DNA from: Liolophura sinensis
Taxonomy: Eukaryota; Mollusca; Polyplacophora; Chitonida; Chitonidae
DNA: 64,000 bases
Direction: 5' to 3'
Assembly: GCF_032854445.1 (NCBI RefSeq)
Contig: NC_088296.1
Span: 20,637,853-20,701,852, forward strand
The notes beneath the pieces were generated by a model. It was not told where the DNA came from. It made no database searches and worked only from the letters and a program-made list of their open reading frames with translations. A program made the translations under genes and the position numbers. Positions 44,280 through 55,905 of the stretch are shown in pieces. Position 1 is the stretch's first letter. Each line of letters opens with the position of its first letter.

Positions 44280-46431
44280 ATGCTTTGTGGTAATGATATT
44301 CATGGTAAGAGACCTGTTCTCCGGGAGTTCAGCACATGCTCTCTTTGTGCTGCCCAAGTATTGGCTAAACTCACTCAGGGATCAATGCCGACAGATTCAG
44401 CATGCGAACTGATTTTTTTCGGCGTTTTCTGCCACATCCTTTTATGCCACATCCTTTTATGTGTGGCCGTATGCACGCTGCAGTTGGAAGACACGGCACA
44501 TATCTGGTTTCAGGATATGGAACCCTGAATTTCCTTGCGAACCTGAATTTGGTTGTCTCCTTGGGTTAAGCTGCTTTATGCTGCTGTTATGCTAAGGATA
44601 TGTGGACTCAATTCTCTGATGTTGTGTTACAGGAGGGAGGGGGTTAAATTGAGAGTGTGTGTTGGGGTAGGGGGACGGGATGGTGTATGTTGGGTTAGCT
44701 TGATTTGGAACATTTCACGTATTAAATGAGCATATCGAACGTGACGAATGGAAAAAGAAAAATTCTCAAAACCGAAAAAGACAGGTATAACAGAAAAGTC
44801 CCTTTCAGACGCATCTGCCAATAGTGTTGTTCTGGCTCCTGATACAAAATCATTTCAGCCTAGAAATTCATCACTTGCTGGTTAAACTTGTGTGTGCACT
44901 CCTGATTTCTTCACTGTTGAAGCTGAGAACTGCTTCACGAGAGGATTTATGACTAGCACAATTAACACCTATCGCAGAAATAAATGAATAAATGAAAATT
45001 TATAAACCAATTTATAAATTTAATTTAATTTATAAATATACATCTTATCTAGGTCTCTTTCAGAAAAAAAAAAAAAAAACACTTCACAGAAATTTGAGGG
45101 AAATCTGTTACAGAATTTTATTTGTGTATATATACTTGAATGAATGCTTAGCATTGCACATTGTCAAATCGATGTTATCTCATAATCGTTCTGTCTGTGT
45201 ATGTGTTACTTCATATACGACGCCTGTACATGGAAATTTATACAAAATTTCTTTTATCTCAAACTCTTTGAATAATATACACTTAACGTTTACTTATTTA
45301 TTTCATTGGTGTTTTATGCTGTACTCTGTACGCTTAATACATCAGACTTGAATGCGTACAGCAGAAATCGTGCAGATCATTCGTCTTTTTTGTTTTCTTA
45401 CACCTGAAGGATTTTGGTATCAAAGATTGTATCACTGTATTCCGAGAAAGAAAAATGATATGGGACTAAGGTAAATCAATACCTGTGCAGAATGAAGCTC
45501 ATAAGAATCTCCGCCACCTAAGATGAGGTAGCTTTGTCCACCTGTGCATATTTGTCTCGTTAAGAGCAAGGTGTGTCTAGTGCAGTCTGCAAACTCAGGT
45601 GAGATGAATACAGCCTGGGGTTTAATATCCAGGGGGAAAATCAGGTATTATCTCAAAATCTGCATCTAAAATATCCTTACAGCTACTCTTTGTCTCCCTG
45701 AAGCAAGTAAGGGATACAAAAGGTGCTTTACCTGCAGTAATGTTTGCTACCTTTGTATCTGTTAATGCAAATATATTGATTGGCGTTACCTGGTTGTTAT
45801 CAGATCAGGTGGCCTGGGATGAGGCAGAAGACTGATCAAAGGAGGAGGGTCAACAGGGGTGGGGTATATCAGAATCTGTCATTTATCAAATGAGGCTCCA
45901 GAGTGGAGCCATTGTGTGAGCTTCTGACACAAAAATGGCTGAAACATTATTAAAGTGAACATGAAGTCTGCCACTTTATATACATAGAAAAATCATATAG
46001 GAGTTATCACAAAAAATATGTAAAGTTTTGACAGCCAACAAGATGAAGTTCAACATTGGGGATGTGGCAATGACGGACATACCATTCCAAGTAACGATGT
46101 TGTAGAAGCCCTTATGAACTTAACCATTCATCTGCACTGAAAGCTTCACATGATAATTAGCTGTCACGTCAAAACGTTTATTACCTCTCGATTGTCAGTA
46201 TGATTTCTTATAGTGCATAAACAGATATTGATACAGTAAATTGGATTTTGCAATTAGCTTAACTATTAAAGTGATGCAGTTTGGACCACACTTTTATGAG
46301 CAGGGAACTGAGAATGGCTGCCTGTGTCACAATGAGTACATGTTGGGCAGGATAGCGCAGTAACTTGTCAGGATGAGCTGGCAAGAGAACTGCCTCAGAA
46401 GAGTCATGGCATGAAGAAAAATATTGTGACT
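44280..46431. other. Intron, mixed unique sequence
   Basis: A balanced stretch at about 44280-44600 carries an 82-codon frame without a domain. The rest is AT-rich, with an A run at 45064-45079 and a short SINE A tail remnant at 45290. No exon is supported. Confidence 0.45.
45290..45330 (-). mobile_element. SINE A, tail remnant
   Basis: About 40 bp: TTTACTTATTTATTTCATTG followed by GTGTTTTATGCTGTACTCTG. This is the reverse of the (AAAT)n end and tail only. Confidence 0.7.
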
Positions 46432-46938
46432 TACACCAGCAATGCTAACTACAGGTACACCAGCAATGCTAGCTACAGGTACACCAGCAATGCTAACTAC
46501 AGGCACACCAGCAATGCTAGCTACAGGTACGCCAGCAATGCTGAATACAGGTACACCAGCAATACTAGCTACAGGTACGCCAGCAGTGCTAACTACAGGT
46601 AAACCAGCAATGCTAGCTACAGGTACACCAGCAATGTTAGCTACAGGTAAACCAGCAATGCTAGCTACAGGTACACCAGCAATGTTAGCTACAGGTATGC
46701 CAATGATGCTCGCTACAGGTATGCCAGCAATGCTGACTACAGGTACGCCAACAGTGCTAGCTATAGGTACGCCAGCAATGCTGACTACTGGTACGCCAGC
46801 AATGCTAGCTGCAGGTACGCCAGCAATGCTAACTACAGGTACACCAGCAATGCTAGCTAGAGGTACACCAGCAATGCTAGCTACAGGTACACCAGCAATG
46901 CTGACTACAGGTACACCAGCAATGCTGGCTACAGGTAC
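46432..46938. repeat. 24-bp minisatellite, about 21 copies
   Basis: Twenty-one units of about 24 bp around CAATGCTAGCTACAGGTACA plus CCAG. Substitutions at a handful of positions (GCTAAC, GCTGAC, GGTACG, GGTAAA) repeat in pairs, so 48-bp blocks have been copied. Both strands stay open for about 200 codons purely because 24 is divisible by three. Confidence 0.96.
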
Positions 46939-47044
46939 ATGTACATTTATACTTATAAGATTGAGTATGAACATACAGTATTTGATTGAAAAAAATCATT
47001 ATTTTATCCCTATTTCATAGAATTCTGTTGATATTAGAAAGGTC

Positions 47045-47160
47045 ATGTGTTCTGAGATTTATGTAGATGGTAGGATGATATAATGCTGGAGAAACATAAG
47101 TTACAACACCCAAAAAATTTTTTTCAGGGCAAATACATGATGTAAAATGGATTTCCATGT
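47045..47160 (-). mobile_element. MITE-like family C, core fragment
   Basis: TTCTGAGATTTATGTAGATGG, TAGGATGATATAATGCTGG and ACAACACCCAAAAAATTTTT, then GGCAAATACATGATGTAAA, in the family C order. The ends are lost. Confidence 0.5.
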
Positions 47161-49606
47161 TCAATTAGAAAATGGTCTGATGTAAATTAGCATGTATACA
47201 GCATGTGCTGTGAACATGTATAGGCCTGAAAAAATCTGCTCAAAAGAGTATGAAAACATTGACACTCAGAACAACTGCTTTGTGATACTAGCTTGGACTA
47301 GATTCTGACGGATTCTTACAAAATAAGTTTTTTTAGGAATCCATATAGATTCTGGTGAGGAAAATGCAAAAAGGGACGAGAATAAAACTGAAATTGGTAC
47401 TCATGTTAAATGAAGGCATTGGCTGTAATAGCCATGCATGAGCTGGGGAATTGCTTTGGATTCTCTCGGTACAAGAGAACTTGAGAAAAACAGAAAAAAA
47501 ATGTAACAAAGAACAAAATATGGTGGATGGGGAGATGATTTGTGTCATTAGGAGAAGGGTATAGGGCAGTAGTGTGTAATTATTTCTGCCAGGTTTCTCT
47601 TCTCTCTCCTGAGGCTGGGTTATCAGCTTTTCCGCACGGCTGATTCCAGTCCTCACCCCCCTTATCAAGGTATGTTCTAGAGGTATTGTGCAGCGATCAC
47701 TGAGGCGTGTCCGAGTGTGCCTGCCACACGCCAGTCTCATGCCAGCCCTTGCTTCTGGCGCAGTGCCAGGCCTTATCGGTGACTTGGTGTACTTCGCCAT
47801 GGACAATACTTCTGACTCTTTCCAGACCAGTATAAAGGTTCATAGTAGCCATATTGTTCTGTTCTTCAATGGCTGACCAGCCCAATCAGGCCTGGGGGCG
47901 GGGATTGACTTTCAACGTCAATAACACCCCTGCTGATATCACAGTGGTGGCCAGACGTCTTAACCAGACCATTTTTGGGGGTCGTGACCCCCATAATGGC
48001 TTCCAAGACACACGTATGCATGCGGCTTGTAAAATTACTGCCTGCATGCATTATACAGTCATGTTCTTACAAAACTCAGAAACAAATATAACACCATACC
48101 CTAATTTGTCTCTCTAGTCTCCTGCTGTCAGGGGTTTTTCTTTGGAGACTGGTATTGAACACAAAGCAAGCAATGTCCATTATAGACTCTGGTTCAGTGT
48201 ACGTCTGTGTTCAGGTCATGCCTTAAAGATGCCAATTTACAGCCTTGGTATACCCACATTTTTATGCTTGACACCAGAGTTTTATGCAAAAAAAGGGGTG
48301 AGGCATCGGTGTCTGCTGTCTTGGAGCAGACTTTTCGAATTGAAACATCTTGTTCAGGCAACTTGCACATGTAGATTAACCCACCCTCATCGTTCACCCA
48401 CCCTCATTGTTCACCCACCCTCATCGTTCATGGGACCTTGATGACCATATACAGTCTGTATGCTACTGTATGCGTACATGCACACACCTTGATGGCAGAT
48501 CACCTGTCCTGCACCGATACAGCATGCAAGGCAGTAGATTATATACCTGAGAAAAATTTGTCACTGACTTTTGCCAAACGTCGGTGGTTTTCTATACATT
48601 GGTGTTTCCATCTGTCTTAACGATCACCTTGGTGCTAATTAGCAAAATTCTTCAGTACATCATTGAACATCAATCAAATAATTGACTAAGGTTTTGAATG
48701 TGTTAAATGGAAATGGATTTAAAGGTGCCAAACAATTGAAACGTAATGCAAAATAATCAAAATTTAATTCCGAAATGTATTTTTCATAGACACACAGGGA
48801 CACTTTTGAGAATATTGCTTCTGTGCATACATTGTTGGTCACAATTAGGATATGGTTTGGCTCTGTGCATTTGTTTGTTGGTTGGTCGGTCGGTCATTTG
48901 ATTGTTTGCAATAACTGCAGCGTCAATTGTTTCATTTTGCTGGAAACTTTTGATGTGATGCATCATGTTGTGGAAACATGGTTTGATTGGGCTTGACAAC
49001 AATGCATCATGATAGATAAGTTTGGCATAGCTGATTTAAATTCTCTGAATTCGCTTCTCGTGATAAAGCCAGTTCCATTGATCTGAGCATTTATCCGTTG
49101 ATCAAGCTACAAAGGTCATTAATTGCAAGTCCTTAAAAGGCTGCCTAAAAACAGGAAGTCGTGGTTGATACACTGTTCTACAGTCAAGAATCAGTGTACA
49201 AATTTAAAACTTTCCAGTGGTAAACATATTTCAGCTATGTATGAACTTTTGACTTGAGACAACTGATAAATATGGGCGCTGACCATCGACAGGGTCATAG
49301 GCATATCACCTGTAATTAGTGACACCTGTCAACACCTCACCTGTCCAGCCGGTGTGATCATCTGGTTAGGTGTTATCCTTAAGGGGTTCATTAACAAAGT
49401 TTACTAATCTGTGTAATAATCTAGGATTAACCTGGTCATTAAAAGTCCAGGTGAGTAATAACTCATTGTCAAGCTTTATAGGTGTAATTATTCGGTGTAC
49501 AGGTATAGAATTACCGCATCTGCTGTCACAGCTTGGATGTGAAGCTCAAACCATCCTTTAGGGGCAACCAGAGAGCTTTGGTGTGAATGTTAATGGTTTC
49601 CATATT
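47161..49606. other. Intron with repeat-poor stretches
   Basis: Balanced composition at about 47560-48060 and 49040-49560. The 157-codon minus frame at 47333-47806 has no domain. A small array of CCCACCCTCATCGTTCA units is at 48377-48430. No exon is supported. Confidence 0.45.
48377..48430. repeat. 17-bp minisatellite, 3 copies
   Basis: Three units of CACCCACCCTCATCGTT, nearly identical. Confidence 0.9.
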
Positions 49607-49948
49607 GACCGGCCTGGACGGCTCAGTTGGCAGAGCGCTTCCGGGGGTGGTAGCTCCAGGGTCAATCCTGGGTCGGGTTACACCTAAGACCTTAAAAGAG
49701 GTCTTATGTTTTTTCAGCATTAAATGGATAGTGCAGTGAGTGGTTGACCCGCATCTGTACAACAGATCACGTTGGGTGGCTCATTTGCCTTTGGTATTTC
49801 GTCTCAGTGAAGCAGCTCTAGATAAAGGAGTGGTGGAAATCCATCCTGTAACAAGGAGGTACATTACATGCACTCTAAGGATTCCTTCGTCGTCATATTA
49901 CTGAAAAATTGTTAGGTACGACTTTAAACCCGAAGCACTCACTCACTC
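49607..49948 (+). mobile_element. SINE B, full length
   Basis: The best-preserved family B head: GGCCTGGACGGCTCAGTTGG, then CAGAGCGCTTCC and the box B-like GGGTCAATCCTGG. The body is complete, the tail reads GTTAGGTACGACTTTAAACC, and the end is CACTCACTCACT. The 8-bp TCCATATT on both sides (about 49599 and 49952) may be the core of the target duplication. Confidence 0.92.
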
Positions 49949-50168
49949 TAATCCATATTAAATCCTTATGTGTGTCACATCTAAAATAGTGCATTTAATA
50001 TATATTGCATTTCATATCAGTGCTACATGTTAATTCCTATTTTTTCCTATTTCTGCTTTAGCCATTGTGCAACTATTCACGCATTTACATGAACAGTTAG
50101 AATAAACCATGGTGAGGCAAACTGAGGACGTATTTCACAGGCTACGTGTGACCATTCACCAGCTATCA

Positions 50169-50790
50169 CACCGTCGTCACTGATATGGTTTTACTCTCTG
50201 TGCTGTACGTCTTTCCCACCGTCGTGGCTGATCTGGTTTTACTCTCTATGCTGTATGTCTATCCCACCGTCGTGGCTGATCTGGTTTTACTCTCTATGCT
50301 GTATGTCTATCCCACCGTCGTGGCTGATCTGGTTTTACTCTCTATGCTGTATGTCTATCCCACCGTCGTGGCTGATCTGGTTTTACTCTCTATGCTGTAT
50401 GTCTATCCCACCGTCGTGGCTAATGTGGTTTTACTCTCTGTGCTGTACCTCTATCCCACCGTCGTGGCTGATCTGGTTTTACTCTCTATGCTGTATGTCT
50501 ATCCCACCGTCGTGGCTAATGTGGTTTTACTCTCTGTGCTGTACCTCTATCCCACTGTCGTGGCTGATCTGGTTTTACTCTCTGTGCTGTACCTCTATCC
50601 CACCGTCGTGGCTGATCTGGTTTTACTCTCTATGCTGTATGTCTATCCCACTGTCGTGGCTGATCTGGTTTTACTCTTTGTGCTGTACCTCTATCCCACC
50701 GTCGTGGCTGATCTGGTTTTACTCTCTGTGCTGTACCTCTATCCCACCGTCGTGGCTGATCTGGTTTTACTCTCTTTGCTGTACATCTGT
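50169..50790. repeat. 48-bp minisatellite, 13 copies
   Basis: Thirteen 48-bp units, each CACCGTCGTGGCTGATCTGG, then TTTTACTCTCTATGCTGTAT and a short GTCTATCC link. Two main variants (ATGCTGTATGTC and GTGCTGTACCTC) are mixed. Two plus frames stay open (211 and 184 codons), giving hydrophobic 16-residue repeats, again because 48 is divisible by three. Confidence 0.97.
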
Positions 50791-52407
50791 TATGCACTTA
50801 CATGTATAACTTCATGCTGACAAGAAATCAAAGGAAAATTTACTGCAATGCCATAAAATAGTGAAGAAACAGCTGTCGGATATTATTACTGAATTGAAAC
50901 CAACATGTGAATTAATTTTATTGAGTTTCAGTAAAAGCTAGAAGTTTTATGAAGCTTTTCTTCAGTGTACAGGTAGAATTGAGTAGCAAATAATACAATA
51001 GCGACCATAAAAGATTGTACTGTTGTCAGCCGGCAGTCTTCATTGTAAAGTGAGGTTTTGTAATGTTTTGAGTGAGAACATTTACTGCAAGCTCTTCTAG
51101 GAGTTTGTCACCTGTCAAAGTAAATGTGTAAATGAGAATGTAGTCAGTAATTATAACCAAGCATTGGTAGGATGACCAGGTAGTACAGCTAATGAGAAAG
51201 CAGGTGTTCAGAGCTAGGTACTAATGACCAGCCTGACTGCAAGTGAAAGGCCTAGCCTGCACCGCACTAACCAACAAACCCTTTACTACCTGATGTGTAG
51301 TTCCTCAAAGCCTACCTCTGACCCCCTACACAGGTCGGACTAATTATCACCTGGACAGGTGTAGATGTCACATGCTCGTCTCACCAAGCACCAGGTACGA
51401 ATACTGTAATACGAGTCCAAAATGCCATAATGGAGTGGAGAAAGCTAGAATTAAAACAAATGAGCCTTTGTCAGATTTTTGCATATTTGTCTTTCAAATG
51501 CAGTTTCAAACATTTTGTTCTTATCATGGCACGGAGTATAGCAGTCCGTCAGGCTTTATATGTCGGCATGTTTCCATGACATAAATGGTCACGTAGACAA
51601 CAAATTTTGAGCCAGGTGCACTATCTGCTTTTCATGCATTATCACGCCAGATTTTGTAATATTGGAGCATAGACTGTAAACGGGAATTTGCGAGTCATGT
51701 GGCCAAGGAAAGCGAGTAGTGCACCAAAATACAAAGTTTTAAGTAAAGGGTGTGAAAGATTATACATGCAGTCAGTGAATGTTTATTCCTAGTTCAACTT
51801 CATCACCTGAACACGTCTTACCCGAGGTCTTTTGACAGTCCATGCTGCTAATCTGATATATTGATTACCTTTGGCATAACATACCTGTAATTAAGCATCT
51901 CATAAACACCTGTGTTTGTGGCCGTAGAATTACAGGTGAACCTTGGGTTGACAGGTGTGGTGGCATCAGTTCAAGGCAAATAGCTGTTTGTGTATCCTGT
52001 TTCAAGAAGACTTTATGTGAAAAAGTTCACTGGAAACTCATTAAAGGGCAATGCATTTTAGTATAATATTTGCTCCAGGTGGTACTTGACTGTGTCTTTG
52101 TGGTACTTAACTGTTTCTTTATGATACTGTACATTGCAAAATGATGTCTTCAGGAATTAGGTATTTTACTTGCAATAATACGAAAATATTTATTGCTAGG
52201 TAGTTCATTGGTCATATATGCACTGAAGCATCTTGGATAAATGTAAGGTATTTCTTCAGTGTCTTGCCTTCAGGGAAGTCTGTTTATAAGATGTTTACAG
52301 AAAACAGAACAAAATACATGTTCACAATTTGCCTTTCATTTTGGCAGTTTGCTTTTATTGTTAATAACTGTGAATCGTTAGCTTGGACTGCCATGCTGAC
52401 AAATTTT
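50791..52407. other. Intron with an E-box-rich stretch
   Basis: No exon seen. Seven or more CACCTG/CAGGTG motifs lie between 51109 and 51957. Otherwise unique sequence. Confidence 0.45.
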
Positions 52408-52565
52408 ACACTTATCCTTATTCCTCAATCTTTTCACGTGTGAAAGAGAAATTTTCTGTGCCATTTATGCACATTTTTACTGTTATTTTCGAGGCAAAAC
52501 TACATTGGTTGGATTGGTGAGTGTCAGGGGTTCACAAAAAGTGTGTTGGAATAAACATTTAATTA
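52408..52565 (+). mobile_element. MITE-like family D, left part
   Basis: Left end TTATTCCTCAATCTTTTCAC, then ATTTATGCACATTTTTACTG and GGTTGGATTGGTGAGTGTC. The centre is deleted, joining CACAAAAAGTGTG to GAATAAACATTTAATTACAG. Confidence 0.78.
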
Positions 52566-54053
52566 CAGTACATTAACTATTTTATATGGATTTTTAAAAT
52601 TATTTTGAAAGACATATCAGTATATGTATGTATCTGCATGTTTTCATCAATGAGATTATGAATGGTTGAGAGCCTCTACATTATGGGACATATCTATGCA
52701 ATTGCTATTATATAAACATGGCGTAATATCTCCATGACAACATACATATATGTGTCATGGTTCATGCCACTGTTGTGTATATCCTTGGTACAGCATTGTA
52801 ACAAATACCGTGTTTTACCTACAGTTTGGCATGTTAATAAAATGCACCTTTAGAAGCATGCATGTAAAGGTCTTAAAATGAAATTTTCTTTTGCCGATAC
52901 TAAAGTTTTTCTGAACAGAGGTCGATCAGACTTTAGAAAAAGATCTGAGGACTTTTCATATATATAGGGGTTGCAAATAGAATTATTCATCTTTCTGAAC
53001 TGGGGCGTTCCATAGGTATCCTTCATAATTTAATATTTCCACTTGGTTTTGTCTTGGGACTGATGTAGTGCTGTAAGGTCTTGTACGATGTAGTAATTAT
53101 GACTGGGAGATGCATCAGTGTAATAATTATATAATTTATAATAATAATAATAATAATAATTATATAATTAATTATCACGATTTTATATTTCTCCGCTAAG
53201 CTTGCATGGTTATATATGATTACCTAATGGCAGCTTGAGCTTTGTGGTTTATACATGTATTGGTTTCTATGGTAACCCTTTGTGTGTTTTCTTTCTTGTT
53301 TACAGAACTGCAGAAATATGGTAGGTTTACCCACAATGCAACAGCGATGTCAAACCTCCAACCCAAAGCTCACTGAAATGATCAAGACATCATACAAATT
53401 TATGGCCTTAGGAACATGGACGCATACTTTACACCTGTTAATAAAGCTGTTTACATTTTGGCTGCTGAAATGTTTATGAGATCAATGTTTTTACTGGATA
53501 AAAAAAAAAAGATAATAAAACATGGCAACGATCAGTTAAACCAATGCAGAGTCTATCATATTGATTAGATTCAAGTAAATGAACGAGATAAATTGTTCAA
53601 AAATTAATGAATAGCCGGTATCTGTTTTTTTTTTTTTTTTTGTCTTATTTCAAAACAACATTGAAACAGAACAAAGCTTTATGGTGTCATGATCCCAGTG
53701 TGATAGGGGTTTGACCTTTGACATCCGCCAATGTTCATGTATGTGATTGTGTTCCCTCGTCGTGTGTTGTTTTTTGGCTCTGGATGACATAGGCATGAGT
53801 TGATTTCTCGAAAGACAAAGATTACTGCTGGATTACCCAAGAAGTGTTTTTCTCTTGTTGTTGTTGTGCTTTTTGTTGTTTTTGTTTTGTTTTTTTTTGG
53901 TTTTTCTTTTTTTTTTTTTTTTTGTCTGTGAATGTCATACAAACAAAATGTGTGTTTTATTAAAGCTTGGTATACATGAGAGTAGGGACATGACCGAACT
54001 CTTTTTCATAGCTTGTGGGTCCAAAGTTAAATGACTAAACTGAAGTTGTACTA
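52566..54053. other. Intron, nothing firm
   Basis: Unique AT-rich sequence with a (TAA)n tract at 53136-53161 and several T runs. A segment at 53283-53326 looks like an acceptor followed 15 nt later by a donor (see findings). It is too short to annotate as an exon. Confidence 0.45.
53136..53161. repeat. (TAA)n microsatellite
   Basis: About eight ATA/TAA units inside an AT-only stretch, flanked by imperfect palindromes of ATTATATAATT. Confidence 0.9.
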
Positions 54054-54054
54054 T

Positions 54055-54229
54055 ATTTTATTTATTTAGGTAATTGCATGGTGTTTTAACACCGCACTCA
54101 AAAACATTTCACTTATACGACAGTGACCAGCATTATGGTGGGAGGAAACAGAGCGGAGTCGAGGGGAAATCCACAACCATCCGCAGGTTGCTGACAGATC
54201 TTCCCACGTACGGCCGGAGAGGAAGCCAG
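54055..54229 (-). mobile_element. SINE A, 5'-truncated
   Basis: Minus-strand tail and body ending in GAGAGGAAGCCAG, just short of the head. Flanks TTGTACTATA and TTGTATTATA are a probable target duplication with one change. Confidence 0.88.
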
Positions 54230-54354
54230 GAATTGTATTATACACGTACATGTACATGTTATGTGTGTACGGTTTTATCTTAAAGTTGAATGGCTATCAG
54301 CAACTGGGACCAATTCTATATGACCGGTCCAGTTGATCCTTCCTTAAGCTCTTT

Positions 54355-54510
54355 CGTGCGTGGGAAGGTCTGACAGCAAACCTGCGGATGGTCGTGGGTT
54401 TCCCCTGGGCTCTGCCCGGTTTCCACCCACCATAATGCTGGTCGTCGTCGTATAAGTGAAATATTCTTGAGTACGGCGTAAAACACCAATCAAATAAATA
54501 AATAAATAAA
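54355..54510 (+). mobile_element. SINE A, 5'-truncated, with perfect duplication
   Basis: Starts at CGTGCGTGGGAAGG, the same position as the 23083 copy, and ends in (AAAT)n. A perfect 14-bp duplication, TCCTTAAGCTCTTT, lies at 54341-54354 and 54511-54524. The body and tail are close to consensus, so the copy is young. Confidence 0.96.
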
Positions 54511-54524
54511 TCCTTAAGCTCTTT

Positions 54525-55606
54525 TGTATGCCAAGCTTTCCAGTCTTGATCTAATATATCTTGAATATATCTTGCCTGATGGGCCCTTAATTGCAAAAAT
54601 GCCTTCCATGTTAATTGAAAACCGTTAGTTTCAAGAGTTTGAACTTCATCAAAAGTTTGGCTAATGAAATATTGATGTGTGTACATGCCGACTGCAGACT
54701 GCGTGTACTCTGTCGTGTTATCACCTGGTCTTCTCACCTGATTAACGCCTCGTTAAGCAGATGTTCGGCCAGGTGCATTGAGTGGTAGCATTATACAAGA
54801 TATGGCAGCTCCAGTATGGTAAAGCTACAAATCCAAGTACCAACAAATAAGTGTCCCTAATTTTGCGTTATTGTGAAGATTTGAGGATGGTTTTTGTGCT
54901 ATTTTCAACCAAAGACAAGAGAGAAGTGACCCAAAGAGAATTATAACACTGAGCCAAAATTTTCATTATGTTATGGTCCAGAAAAAAAATATATATGACC
55001 ATGGGCTAAACTCATGTAATATTTAGTTTGTTTACCGTGCATGAGTTTGTTTGTTGGTGGGTTTCATTTGTCTACAAAAATCCTATCATTTTTAAAGTTC
55101 TTGATCTCATAATATTCACTGATAACAAATTTAACAGAAGAGTGATAGTTGTGAACATGTGGTATAAATATATTCGAAATCACAATTGTTGTTACAGATT
55201 CTTCCCCCTTTTTTTTTTCTTCAGTTAAATTATGGTTTGACCTTTCTTGTATTTTCTCTTTTTGTTTCGAATAAGTTTTTGTTTTGGATACTATTAATAG
55301 CAGTAGCACCTGGTCAGTTGGACGTTATGACTGTCAATAATTAGACAGTAATTTATGGAACCAACCTAAATTAAGATACAACGTATAGATGAGACCAAGG
55401 TTTGAATACCAAATACATTCAAACTACATGTATTACTTGTCCCAAGATGGCTTAATGCACAAAATGCTAATGTTCCTGAGGTCACAAGCTCAAATCCAGC
55501 TCTGGCTGGGTATAATCCGACTTTTGATGTCAGGATGGTTCTTCAGGTTTTGGCAGAGAAAAGTAAACATAACCACCATTTCAGGAGTTGATATAATGTT
55601 TATATA
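54525..55606. other. Intron, nothing recognised
   Basis: Unique AT-rich sequence. Three E-box motifs (CACCTG/CAGGTG) cluster at 54722-54775. No exon. Confidence 0.45.
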
Positions 55607-55820
55607 CCTCAATTCCTAACATTTTCGCATATGAAAAATCAACTTTCAGTGCAATTTATGCACATTTTAAAGTTGCTTTTGGACACAAAACTACATTGGT
55701 TGGATTGACCAGTTTCAGGGCTTCACACCAAGCACAATTTTATCAGTCAACACAGAATAATGCCTTCAGAATATGCTTAAAACAACACATAGCAAACATG
55801 TAAAAAGGTTGAAGAATTAC
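55607..55820 (+). mobile_element. MITE-like family D, complete (reference copy)
   Basis: A 214-bp element. The left end CTCAATTCCTAACATTTTCG pairs with the right end AAAAAGGTTGAAGAATTAC read in reverse. The interior shows all landmarks: ATTTATGCACATTTTAAAG, ACTACATTGGTTGGATTG, AATTTTATCAGTCAACACAG, AATAATGCCTTCAGAATATG. No open frame. Confidence 0.86.
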
Positions 55821-55905
55821 AATGAACCCCAATGAGATAAATAGATAAATAAATAAATCATTCACAACATGCAGTTTTAATGCTTCTTTTGATTTATAAT
55901 TAAAA

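Noticed and set aside
46327-46974. 215-codon minus-strand reading frame of an 8-residue repeat
   Set aside because: It lies wholly in a 24-bp minisatellite. The opposite strand is open too, there is no splice or start context, and the unit length explains the open frame.
47333-47806. 157-codon minus-strand frame
   Set aside because: No recognisable domain. Composition shifts along it, and there is no supporting splice site.
50185-50820. 211-codon plus-strand frame of hydrophobic 16-residue repeats
   Set aside because: It is the 48-bp minisatellite read in one of two open frames. No unique N- or C-terminal domain.
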